This document shows positions 1-10,247 of a stretch of 64,000 nucleotides of DNA, in pieces (position 1 is the first letter of the stretch; every line of letters starts with the position of its first letter). The DNA is from Collybia mongolica (lineage: Eukaryota; Basidiomycota; Agaricomycetes; Agaricales; Clitocybaceae), in assembly GCA_013420905.1 (NCBI GenBank), contig JAAXNY010000009.1, positions 3,410,001-3,474,000 of the forward strand. The letters run 5' to 3'. Both the position numbers and the translations under genes were made by a program. Under the pieces are notes generated by a model. That model saw only the letters and a list, made by a program, of their open reading frames with translations, did not search any database and was not told where the DNA came from.

Positions 1-3000
1 CCCTCTTCGATCCCTACCGACTCCAACAATGGAGCCTGTGCATAGGACAACCAAGTTGCTTCGTAGTACCTGAAGAACCGCACCACCCGATTCATTTCTT
101 CCTCCAGTAGTTCGACCTCCTCTGCCCACCGACGTGACCGAGCACGAGCCTTACACCATTCAATTCGGAGACCTGCAATATCAAATTAGTAATAGGTGTT
201 GGAAATAATCGAATGTATTTACCTTCGTCGAGCTCCTCCGATTCTCTTCCCTCCCAATTTGGCACCTTCCATATCCACGAGACTTCTTGAGTACCCTGCG
301 TGTGCCCATTCTCTGCTACCGACAAGCCACGTATGTCATCCGGTTCCAGTCGCTTGTAGATGCCTTCCCAGGATTTCGGCTTCCCCAACGGTACAGAGAG
401 TGCTTCGAGTGCTCTTCGTGCTTTCCGATATCGACTCACATCCATCTTCACTGCACTATCCAGCGCATGGATTGCGGTCCACGAGCGTAGCTTTTGTCGC
501 TGACCGCGTACGTTGGCGTTTTTGTCGTGAAGGAGGTGAGTACGACATAAGAGGTGTTGACGGAGTGACGCCAACGCATCGAGTGCTTGGGCTTCGCGTA
601 ACAGCCACTCGTATTCCTGCAGGTGCTTCTCGCAGCTCCCTAAACCAATAATCTCTGACGGCAAGTACAATTTGATATCAAACGGGCGAAGGACCTCACC
701 ACCAGCCTCCTCGTCTTTAAGCCGGAGTCGCGCAACAGGGGGCATGTATAACTGCTGAACGCTTGCCCATCCTGCGATACGCCTTCTCAGGGCGTTCCCT
801 CGCTCGAGGATCTTCGATGTCTGGAGGTCCGTTGCATGTTGTGATAGGACCTCGGCATCAGACTGGAGTTTTCGCCTACAAAATGTTCACACCGGTTGCG
901 ACGGGTCAAAACTCTTACTTACTGGGCTTCTTCAAGCTCCAGGCCTTTAGTGATGAGCAATGCAGGTGTTACCTCAGGATGTAGGACTTCAGACTCATCC
1001 GTGGTTTTTGAATCTTCCTCAGCCAGCTTGCGACGGACAGCAGTGCTTGTCAAGGCTGCAAACTTGTCTATCAATGCTGTTGATGTACGAGAAGAAAGAT
1101 AACTCACGGCGCAACGTGGTTGCAAATGGATTGACTTGAACGTGGTCTCGCTCCCAGGCTGTGATCATACTCTCCCAGGTTGTGATAGAAGCCGGAGGTC
1201 GTGATGCTGTGAGGCCGTCAAAAGCATCCTTCATGCGTTTCCGTTCAGCAAGTGCATGCGACCATTTAGCATACAGAGCATGTCCTGCGTTCAATCGATT
1301 AAGCCCTATTCCTATGTGTGACGAAGTACTCACCCATCGCGACTGTCTTCCGCCAATTCTGATCACCAAAGTGATCATCAAGTGTATCCCGTCGCGAGCC
1401 TGGACCCATCTCCTTCGTACTGGCTGCTAGCGCATCAATGGCTGCCCATCCACGCTCTGACGCTTCGCCGTCGGTTCGTCCTACGTGCATGGTGTAGTTA
1501 AAAGAGTAGTTGAGCTGGCAATTTTCGTTATGGGCAGGTAAGTGGAACTTCGGGACGAGCGCAATGATGTCTTGTTTGGTTTGTTGTAGGCGTAGGTTTG
1601 CGGGATACTGCTCCATGCGTTTGAAGAAGTTCGTGATGTATTGGCATGCTATATCATAGGCCAAGGCGAGGAAAAGAATCGCCAGGCCAGGAGCCGCGAG
1701 GTTTGTCATGCTGCTCAGCAAAACATAATCCATGTTAACGTATCTGACCGACTGGGGTTAGCCTCGACATGAAATACATGTGAAAGATGTGCGTACCGTT
1801 CTCCTTTCTGAAGGTCCCCCACTGACGTAGGCCTGCGCATGTCGTGGCGTGCACATCCGCATGCAGCAATGCCGCTAGCCGCGATACCTCGCCCCCCCCT
1901 TACATTTGCGAGCTTGATGGCATCAAAGTTGTTGCAACCGGATGGTTGCTCCTCCTGAATCGTGTTGTATGCCTCCAAATGCCGGCGGAAAGCCTCATTC
2001 TCCACAAAATACACGTAACCTTGATTGAGGCCTGGGTCGAGGCGATCGGACGATACATTGAGACGGCGCGCCCGGAAAGAGGCATCCATTGCGAGAAAAA
2101 GTGTGTAAAGCCAGCTAAATAATCTTGTTAGGACGTGTCTACAAGTACAATTATGATGCTCACGGTTTTTGCGCCATATCCTTCCAGTTATCATCAATAT
2201 TTATTCCTGGCTGTGGGCACGCTGGACAAAGAACCGCGCACTCCCCTTGCCGCGTGGCCTGAACTCCGCCCGGATCATGTCCCCGGCCTTTGCGCTTGAG
2301 AAGTGTGACGTGGCGCCACTCGCGTATCATCCGGCGAAACTCTCGTTGTCGGTCCTGATGAAATGTACTGTAAGCATGAGCATCAACAATTGATTTCATC
2401 AACAGCATACTCACTGGTGGTGGATTCAAGCCTGTGTTGTCAGTCAGACGAACCAGCGTTTGATAATATTCCATAGCGGATATCTTCGACATAAAGCTTA
2501 GCATTTGAAAATGTCGCAGAACACGAAAGGTGGCGAGTGTGGCAGGGTTCGAGACGGTGGCAGGGAAGAGGCGATGTTGTAGCAGTTGGGCAATGCGGCT
2601 AGTGCCTTGATTTGCAAGGCAGGCACAGTATTTGATGGGAATGGAGTGGATGCCGTTGACGTCCAATACGGTAAACTTGTTGATAGCAACTTCGGGAATG
2701 GGACATCGCTCTCCAACGAGGTGGCCCAGCTGAATGAAAAAAGCAGGGTCGATCTCGGCAAGTGGTTTGTACTCGAAATGTTGATTGTTCCATCGCTGAG
2801 AAAACTGAATGTTAGCGGTGCACCGGTGATTGATGAGTGAGAGGGTGGGACCGCTTACCTGAGGCCGATGAAATGGATTGGTTTGATGGACAGCAACAAT
2901 GCAAGGCCCACAAAAAAGTCGGCAATCACAACAGTCATTGCATCGGTAGAGTTCGACATTGAATGTTGTTTGACATGACGCGCAATGAGGGCTATGCACG

Positions 3001-3469
3001 GACCCCCGACCTTCCAGTCTCAGGAACTCAGAGACAAATTCATTGATGTGAGCCATCCACACTTCAAGAGGATGATCCTGCCAAATAGGTTATAATTGAA
3101 AGCAATCTGAAAAAGAAAGAAACAAACCGATTTGTATTTTGGTCGCTTCGTGGGGTGTAGGACCCCAACTACAGCAGGGGAGTCCTCTAGCTCCGGATGT
3201 GAAAACTCGAAGACTTCCAAGTCCATGGGTGGATGCTCATCATGTTCAGCATCGCCAAAGGTCAACTCATCATGGCCCTGAATGATTACCTGGTCAACAC
3301 GGACTGTCGATGAAGAGGCAGAATGATTGTAAGTGGTATGATGGAAGCTTTGCGGTTGGGAAAGAGGCTGTGGGTGAGAAACATTTGGAGAATGAACAAC
3401 AGACTCCGAAATGATTTTCCGTCTCTTGTGGGGATTGGCCCATTTGCTGAATTTCGACAGCATGAGCAA
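1..3469 (-). CDS. KDZ-family transposase with CxC2 cysteine cluster (3' end beyond the left edge)
   Basis: This is a transposase of the Kyakuja-Dileera-Zisupton superfamily, which moves DNA transposons with an RNase H-like domain. It reads on the minus strand through about seven exons starting near 3469. The N-terminal exon is basic and disordered. The exon at 3062-2160 holds a CxC2-type cluster (CASC, CNDC, CGPC, then a His-rich PFH segment), a zinc-binding domain typical of KDZ proteins. The exon at 1733-1299 carries the catalytic-core signatures YDIACQ, GRTDGE and ERGWA, then STKEMGPG and DDHFGDQNWRK. The exon at 745-175 has the helical C-terminal part (LREAQALDAL, NVRGQ, SWIW). A last exon from about 174 down to 1 is still open at the window edge. 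I saw no stop or frameshift, so the copy may be functional. Fungal KDZ elements are known to carry TET/JBP dioxygenase genes at times; none is visible in this window. Confidence 0.9.
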
Positions 3470-3566
3470 AGTTGAACGTGTGTCGCTTTCCTAATTGGGA
3501 TGTTGAATGTTGAATTTCAGGTCACATGCCATTCACGTCTAAATCAACAAAATATTTCGAATATCA

Positions 3567-3788
3567 CTACCTAGGTTCAATTATCTCGCCTCCCACAACC
3601 GGCAATATCCCCTTTATGTATTCTACGTACTTGGCCCAAGTTGAAAAGCCTTCACCATCACCAAGAACATAGTTTGCTGGACGACAAGGGTCCCATTTTC
3701 CCCAGGTGATCTCCAGGAGATCGCTATACTGGTCATTCCGGTACATCGCCGTATATTTCCTGCATTTTTTCCAGGCTAATCCGGCCAC
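3567..3788 (-). CDS. Possible terminal exon of an unrecognised minus-strand gene
   Basis: An open frame of 73 codons, rich in Trp and Tyr (LEITWGKWDP, GFSTWAKYVEY), ends at 3567 with the tail GGEIIEPR. The composition looks like real protein, but there is no ATG at its 5' end, so it would have to be a spliced exon. It lies head to head with the plus-strand frame at 3798-4190, and an exon upstream of it would run into that frame. Function unknown. Confidence 0.3.
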   Translation of the reverse strand: MAGLAWKKCRKYTAMYRNDQYSDLLEITWGKWDPCRPANYVLGDGEGFSTWAKYVEYIKGILPVVGGEIIEPR

Positions 3789-3797
3789 AGTGCTTCA

Positions 3798-4190
3798 TTG
3801 TCTGCAAAAACGGATCAGCAATGCGCGCTACCAAATCTGGACAAATTCAGAGCAACATACCATCGTCTACTCAGCAACAGCAGTCACACCTTTTTCAACA
3901 GTTTATATGTGAATTTCCTGCAAGCTCTTGTGGACAGCCCATTCGATGCTGCAGCCCAAGCCTTAGATATTCAAATCAAGGCATTCGAAGACCTTCATCG
4001 CGAAATTATGTCGTTTGAAGGGGCCGTTCTGACCTTTTCTGGAAATAGAGGACACGCGCAACTATTGGAAGTCGCGCGGCCTGTGCATCGAGTGATCCAC
4101 TGTCTGCAGGACTTATGGTGTAATGGCACAGATGGACCCGATGCTCTTCGAAAGGCATTTGATAACGGTGCATTGCTTTTTCAAGACTGA
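3798..4190 (+). CDS. Hypothetical protein exon, unrecognised
   Basis: An open frame of about 130 codons with a balanced, helix-forming composition (AQALDIQIKAFEDLHREIM near the middle, ARPVHRVIHCLQDLW near the end) and a stop at 4190. There is no in-frame ATG at the 5' end. A splice acceptor (CCACAG, about 3790) sits just before it, so it may be the last exon of a gene whose earlier exons lie opposite the minus-strand frame at 3567-3788. No family recognised. Confidence 0.35.
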   Translation: MSAKTDQQCALPNLDKFRATYHRLLSNSSHTFFNSLYVNFLQALVDSPFDAAAQALDIQIKAFEDLHREIMSFEGAVLTFSGNRGHAQLLEVARPVHRVIHCLQDLWCNGTDGPDALRKAFDNGALLFQD

Positions 4191-4485
4191 AAAAAAAATT
4201 ACAACACCAAGAAAAAATTTATTCACGTTGTACTACAAATACAAAATGGTATATACAAGCTCAAGATTATATATGAAGTCCGAGGTTATCTACAAGTCTG
4301 AGGATCTATACGAGTCCAAGATTCTATGAGTGCAGATAGTGTACAGTGGTGCAGCAAAAGGTAGTGTCCAAGAATACGGAGAGTGAGCTCCAGGTGGCGA
4401 CGTGTGCAAGGACCATGATCAAGATAGAAAAAACTGCACATCTTCTCAGTTTGTAGCCAGATGGTGAGAGAGAGTGAACATACCT

Positions 4486-5056
4486 TCAAGCACCCCGTGG
4501 TTGGACGGCGCTACCACGGTGAACAGATGCGACCTGGATGACTCCGTAGTTTCCACTCTCCAGAGCCTCAGCCCACGCGGCGTCTGCAGCCTCACGGGTG
4601 GGGTAATGCTTGCTGAAGTTGCCGGGGACGCCGTTGACAAGTGGGTGTACGCGGTGGCTGGAGGAAATCAGCTGGTGCGACATTGAGGGATAAATAAAGA
4701 CTTACATTCCCTGGAAGACACCAACTTCCTTCCCATAAGTAACCACATACCATCCATCCCTCGCACGGTGCCATGTGTTGAATTCTATGTCAACAGGGGA
4801 GGGAGGCCGAGACGAGGGGCTCCCGCGATCGGCTAATTGTGATAAGGTCTCTTGCACGATCGGCAGGCTCTGATCTGAAACCGAGATTATTGAGCTAGGA
4901 CTCATGAAATAAAGAATGACGACTTACCCTTGGCATCCACATACACAATAAAGTGGCCATCCGCAGCATCGCGAGGCCGTGATTGACTAAGTACCACCCA
5001 AGACCATTGATGGAGAATTCAGAAAGAGGAACGAGTTCAGAAGGTTGAGCCGACAT
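4486..5056 (-). CDS. Small protein with viroplasmin / RNase H1 N-terminal-like domain
   Basis: The gene has three exons on the minus strand. Exon 2 (about 4870-4720) ends in a Trp-Tyr-Val-Val-Thr strand and GVFQG. If the intron is spliced at the second available acceptor (CCTCCAG, about 4664), exon 3 continues as HPLVNGVPGNFSKHYPTREA and AAWAEALESGNYGVI. This is the pattern of the caulimovirus viroplasmin / RNase H1 N-terminal fold: a WYVV strand, a V.GVPG turn, and a YPTREAA.AAW helix. That fold binds RNA-DNA hybrids in RNase H1, but no RNase H catalytic domain follows here. In exon 1 the ATG at 5056 opens a frame that differs from the one joining exon 2 (DGHFIVYVDAK, then DQSLP). Either the start is elsewhere or there is a small indel. 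Basidiomycetes carry many such short stand-alone proteins. Confidence 0.6.
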
Positions 5057-5234
5057 TGGAAATGGTACCTTGATGTGGGGTTAGAGCGTTGGATGAGGTG
5101 AAAAGGGTTGGTTGATAACGTTAGTTGATAACGTTTATACCCTTATCATGGGCTGTATAGTTGATCGGATATTGCCGTAGCCACCGAAAATCCATTGTGG
5201 ATATCGTCCGGGCCCAAATCTAAACACCGGCAGA

Positions 5235-7216
5235 ATGGCACCTCGTTCCTGGGCCACTGGTCTGCAATTGGAATACCTTAAATCCCTCAAGCCAAAGTTT
5301 CTTGAAGCACAGGAAAAGAAGACTTCTAGATCCTTTCGATTGGAGGTGGAGAATGAGTGGATGAGGCGATGGCCAGTTGAGGCAACCGATCACGAGCTTG
5401 GTGATCTTACCGGTCTCTCAACCCTGGAGATCGATGAACGCCGAAAGGAGTTTGTCCATAACAAGGTGGCCGCGCTTCGTAAGGTAATTTGATTTAGCCA
5501 AATGATGGATTACCTCGGCTGATTATCGCCTTACAGAGACTGGGTGAATGGTGGTATAATCATGGGCGGGAGAAATCTAGACAATCCTTGAGCACAAGGA
5601 AAAGTGTTATTGCTCTTGTGAAACCCAAACATAGAGCATTGAGCGCCATTGAACTCTATTCCCGGAAATATTACGCCAAGCGCATCAAACCTTTTGTGCT
5701 AGCCGAAATTCAAGCTCAAAAGGTACCGAAAGCCAAGACCCTCGATGTGATTAAGGCGAAAACACGCGAACGATGGCTGCTCGAGTCAGAAGACTTCCGC
5801 GCTGACATCGTGGCGGAGCTGGAGGCTATAAAACAGGAGCCTGACCCAGATGCCAAAAATCCAGCAGAATATGCAGAGTAGGTACTGCTTGCTGCCGTAT
5901 ATTCGCACTTCTCTGACTGTGGTAAAGAGCTATAGCTGCGCTTCCCACCTTTTTTGACAAAATGTTCGAGGAATTGGAGCAGAGCACGGGCTGGAAGTTT
6001 TCTGTAATCGCGGGCGGGCCGTCACCAGAGGTACATGGGGAAATCATGACTCGCTCGTGAGTGCGACATGATTTTGATGATCGGCTCTCAGCTAACACTG
6101 TCTGACCTAGATTCCATTCCGGAAAGAATCTCCTAGGTCAAAGCTTTACAGATATGATGGGCGAGGAAGCGATGAAAGGTTGGGTCAAGCCATATCAACA
6201 GTTTATTCGGGCATCATTTTGTACGACCCTGTTGTTGTTTACCACATAATGATACTGATAACAATATAGCGGAGGCCGATTGTCAGTCGCGAGCGCTGAC
6301 CAACGTCCCTACTGGAGAAACTAAAGAAGGCTCCATTGGCGACAATGAAATGACGGCCGAGACGGCCAATGAATTGGTGAAACTCACCTTCGACGAACGG
6401 CTGATCGATCCACAACTGCGTGAAAATGCATGTGAAAGCGAAAGCAATACAACCTCGCGCGAACACGCTGGCGAACATGAAAGCGATGTGACATCGAGGA
6501 ATCCAACCACGATCCTACAACCCCATCCACCAGTTCCTACTCCTGTTGAGCCCGTTGCGCCGTCCGTCTTCTCGGATGTTCCATATCAGGCGGCGGGCTC
6601 CCTGTGCCCTCACGATACTACCAGCCCCGCATTCTCAGCAAGCACTAGCAATCGTCAGCCGACGGAGCCGGCGCAAACGTTGCCATCTGCCATGCCTGTG
6701 TCGTTCGTATTCCCCCCCATGAACTATGGAGCTCCTCCGATGCTTCATCTCCCTAACGCGCTGCCTAACCCAACCCCCAACCCTACTTCGTCCGATGACA
6801 CCACGATCAACCCCTTATGTCCAACAACCCCAGAGCCTACGCCAACTTTTGCTAGTCCATTCAGTCCGTTTATTGCTCCACGAATGCGTGGCTCGCCGGA
6901 GCAATCAAAAAAGAGCCGGAAAAAGCAACCTGCGAAGGCCGCCGGAAAGAAGAAAGCGGCAGGGGGAAAGAAAAAGGTGGCTGCCGATGCCAAAGCAATG
7001 CCTCGAACGCCGGGGAATTCGACATCCGCGCCCTCTCCCGGTATCCCACGAACGTTGGGAGACATGGATACCAACGTGCTCGCGCAAGGCAAACGCATCC
7101 GGAAACCTGCCCAGAGTAAAGAACTGATCTATAAAGAAGCAAAGAGAAGGGGTGAGCAAGGAGGAGAAGGACAACAAGACAAAGGACAGACGACAAAAAA
7201 GCAGAGGACGAAATAA
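5235..7216 (+). CDS. Hypothetical protein of an expanded Agaricomycete family, Pro/Lys-rich tail
   Basis: Five exons read cleanly from the ATG at 5235 (MAPRSWATGLQ). The junctions are near 5483/5537, 5878/5934, 6057/6111 and 6221/6270, and all restore frame. The N-terminal 160 residues are helical, charged and Trp-containing (YLKSLKPKFLEAQEKK, ENEWMRRWP, GEWWYNHG). The middle holds GWKFSVIAGGPSPEVHGEI and a short SFHSGKNLLGQSF segment. The C-terminal 290 residues are low complexity: Pro/Ser/Thr-rich, then Lys-rich stretches (KKSRKKQPAKAAGKKKA) that resemble nuclear localisation signals. From memory, similar proteins occur in many copies in Agaricomycetes, often near mobile elements; this needs checking. 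No catalytic motif is visible. A nuclear, nucleic-acid-binding role is inference. Confidence 0.65.
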
Positions 7217-7517
7217 TCGATCCCGCGGTCGCAGCGGTAATTTTTTTGTACAATTTTTGGGACCGTATCGCGCGCACGTGTGCACCTATTGAGATCTTGG
7301 TTCGTTTTGCCTGTCTTGATGTAAATACAATTGCTTGTTAGCCCGAAAGTATCAAGAAATGTGGCCAATGCGCGATCATTGAACCGATTCCGAAAAGAAA
7401 CAAAACAAAAGAAACGTAGCCACGTGTCAAGTTGAAATCGTGACCACGTGTTGAATTGGCTGTGAATCACCAACGATTTTCATTCATGGGGGTTCCAAAA
7501 CATCATGTATGACTTTC
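7217..7517. other. 3' flank, no gene seen
   Basis: AT-rich sequence between the plus-strand gene ending at 7216 and the end of the minus-strand DUF3433 pseudogene. It probably holds both 3' ends. I see no further feature. Confidence 0.5.
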
Positions 7518-9072
7518 TTATGTATGAAAAGTGCTGTCATCCCAGTGGTTCATCAATTGGGTTTCAGCTGTAAGGTCAGTCATACCATTAATGAAAACTA
7601 CGTCTAGGGCTCCTCTATAATGTGTATCATTATTGAGTCCAATGGACTGGAGGCTTGTCAAGGGTCATGTTTAAGAAGAGTCTAAATTAAAGTGAATGCC
7701 GCTGACACCATTTGCAAAAATACATACCGGGCTCCTGTACCCAGGTATCTGTGACTACAAATAGGGCCGATGCAAGAGGCTGGAGTACAAAAGAAAGTAT
7801 GACCGTGATACTGGCGATTGTGATGACGTAATGTTTATTCAAGGCTGCATTAGACCACACCAAAAGTGTACTGGGGGTGTGGACGAGTTGTACCATGAAG
7901 GTAGAATGCGTACGAAAAAACTGACCTAGACCTGGTGTAATCTAATAAAAGACTGCGACGAGGTGGCGAATCTCCGTGGATAAGGTCAATGTAAGGCTGG
8001 GCGTTCGTCAGAATATCGCCAATGGAAAAGTACTCAAGGCTCACCTACCTGCATCTTCTTAATTTCAAAGTCTGTCTTGGCCCACAATGTAACCATTATT
8101 TCTGCGAGAGCCACGGGAGGAAGGGTCAACGAGAAGAACCCAGTCAATTGCGACCCATTGGGTGAACAGAAGATCATATGTAAACATAATGTAGGGCATA
8201 TTGATTTTTCATGACCCATGATGGCCAGCCTAAACCACATGTCAGCAGGGACCGAGCGTTGGAGGAGAAGACTTGCCTTGATTTTTGTTGCTGGGATTAG
8301 CACGATTTCTAGCCCAATTCCCGTAGCGGCCAGGATTAGGACAAAGGGTATTCAGAACCACGGTTTCAATGCGGAAGGGATCCAATCTTTCTCAAGTCGC
8401 AAACTTTCTGCGCCTTCCATAATATAAAAATGGTGTACGGGCGGGCCGGAGAGGGACTCACCACTGGGTGGCAATTGTTTTTCATAATCGCGATATGTAG
8501 CATACTGAACAGGGGATGTGGGCGTCTAGAGGAAGAAGTCGTTGTGAAGGAGTGGAGGGAGGCGAGTTGAAATAAGAAGGTTTCTACCGAGAGGTTACAA
8601 TAAGTGCTATGATCCTTGTCAGCGGAACAGGTGGTACTCACTATGTCGTAAATTGACTGGGGAGTGAGTTTTGACACAGTACTTTTGCAGCACCGTTTTC
8701 GAGCGCTGGGACATTTGTTGCTCGGGTTTTTTGGTAGTGAAGGTGTGCGATTGCTAGTGACCATAGGCTGGCTATTGATTGTGCTGATCGTTCCTCCAGG
8801 GGAAACAACTGTCATCTTAGAAGTAAAAGAACAATTAGTCTTGACTCGCTGCAATGAACTCATCGCAGAAGTAAAGTTGGTTCTGCAAGAGTTTCGGTAC
8901 ATGGTAATATGCATGTAGGCCCCCAATATATGTGAAAGCGATGGTCAGGATTGGGCATAGCAGGAGTTTGACAAGTTTGCCTTGATTGGATACAATTTGA
9001 TGTGATGCCAAGTTTTCAATTCAATCCCACACGGAGGATTTGGTTTTGAAATAACTGGTTTAGCGCCGTACA

Positions 9073-10001
9073 TAGTGCTGCCGCAGTTCGGTTCTGAACC
9101 GCGGTTCGAACGTGAACTGTTCAGAACTGGACCGAAGTTCAGTTCAGGGTTCAGGCAGGGGGAAGGAAAGGTGAACCCGTTCGAACCAATGAGCGCAGCG
9201 TTGAATTTTTTTCAAGAGTGGCAATGCAACTCATGCAAGATCGTGAGTGTGTTGCGAGAATCTGTTCAGGGCTCAGGACAAGGACCAAGGCACCAACTTG
9301 AATGCGGAAAATGCTGACAGGATCTTAGTCAAGGGAGATAAGGCACAGGGCCAATATGGCTACGCGTGGATGCGTGAATCCATTCGCAGCAGCCATGATG
9401 CAGAATGTGGGAAAGCCAATCCTCGCGACGAATTTAAGAAGTATCTGGAGAGCCCTCTTGAAGATGGAGTTGTCGATGTCATTGGATATTGGGGTGTACG
9501 TCCTCCCTGAAATATTCATTGTCACACATACCAACACTGTTACAGAAGAACTCTGGGCCACACCATTATCCTACTTGGGCTTGGATGGCCTGGGACTACC
9601 TTGCCATCCAGGGTTCTGCGACACCCTTGGAGCGTGCATTTTCAGGTGGTGGGATCACTGGGACAGCTTGCTGCAGCTGCCTCACCCCCGATGCATTTGA
9701 GGCACTCCAAATTCTGAAAAGCATGTATCAAAATGGCCACATTGGGGCACCTGCCAACACTCAGGTTCAGGTTGATAATGATACAGGAGATTGGGAGACT
9801 TTGGTTGCCATGGAGGTTTGTTGTGATGATAGGGATTTGTCTTGATGTTGCCATCTGCTCTATCATAACTTGTTCAATATATTTTGTATTCGGTTCCCAG
9901 TTCAAACGCCGTTCGAACCGGAACTGAACCCCCCTTGAACCTGAACCAACAGTTCAGTCCAACGTTCAACGACATGCCTGAACTGAACCGCGGCAGCACT
10001 A
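9073..10001. mobile_element. Non-autonomous hAT transposon, 929 bp, with 8-bp target duplication
   Basis: The ends are inverted repeats: TAGTGCTGCCGCAGTTCGG on the left, and the reverse complement of the right end reads TAGTGCTGCCGCGGTTCAG. The perfect 8-bp duplication GCCGTACA lies at 9065-9072 and 10002-10009, the hAT hallmark. Subterminal GTTCGAAC/GTTCAGTTC motifs crowd both ends. The interior keeps only the C-terminal part of a hAT transposase (9400-9845), so it must be moved in trans. It lies inside a coding exon of the DUF3433 gene. Confidence 0.93.
9400..9845 (+). pseudogene. hAT transposase C-terminal dimerisation domain remnant
   Basis: Fragments in two frames read EFKKYLESPLEDGV..IGYWG, then after a short intron-like gap WAWMAWDYLAIQGSATPLE, RAFSGGGITGT and LTPDAFEALQILKSMYQNG. 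This is the hAT family C-terminal dimerisation region (PLED, YWG, DYLAI, ER.FS, a Leu-rich helix). The N-terminal BED finger and the RNase H-like core are absent, so it is an internal deletion derivative. Confidence 0.85.
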
Positions 10002-10247
10002 GCCGTACAGAGGTGTATTGACGCCTGGGAATGGTGAGTCGTTATTTCAATTATGAGCAGCTGAAGCAACAAGGCCGCAGGGGTCATAGACACATGGTGG
10101 TAGGACCCCCACACCAGTCCCACTTGCCACTCATGCATCATTTTCCAAAGCTTGGTAGATATGGCATCTCTCAGCATTTGTTTATGGTGGGGAATTCTAG
10201 TGAGATATATGGTGCTGTCTTGATAGAATTAGAAGCCACCTTAATAC

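Larger units (their letters stand above)
7518..10046 (-). pseudogene. DUF3433-like multi-pass membrane protein gene, split by a hAT insertion and truncated
   Basis: Minus-strand exons read as a fungal DUF3433-type plasma-membrane protein of unknown function. In order they give PGVNTPLYG, then KPVISKPNPP and a hydrophobic span (KLLLCPILTIAFTYIGGLHA, about 8985-8910). A lumenal segment follows (SPGGTISTINSQPMVTSNRT). Next come FFSLTLPPVALAEIMVTLWA, a PYIDLIHGDSPP.RSLLLDY block and a TM span (VILSFVLQPLASALFVV) near 7800. A last segment (SIGLNNDTHYRGALDVVF) ends at a TAA at 7518. The 929-bp hAT element at 9073-10001 sits exactly between the codons for LYG and AKPV, so the gene is interrupted. 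Intact family members usually exceed 1000 residues with a repeated second half. That half is missing, and the junction before the last segment does not keep frame. Confidence 0.7.

Noticed and set aside
6745..7285. Minus-strand hydrophobic frames opposite the Lys/Pro-rich gene
   Set aside because: Shadow of the plus-strand coding exon, whose splice structure is consistent.
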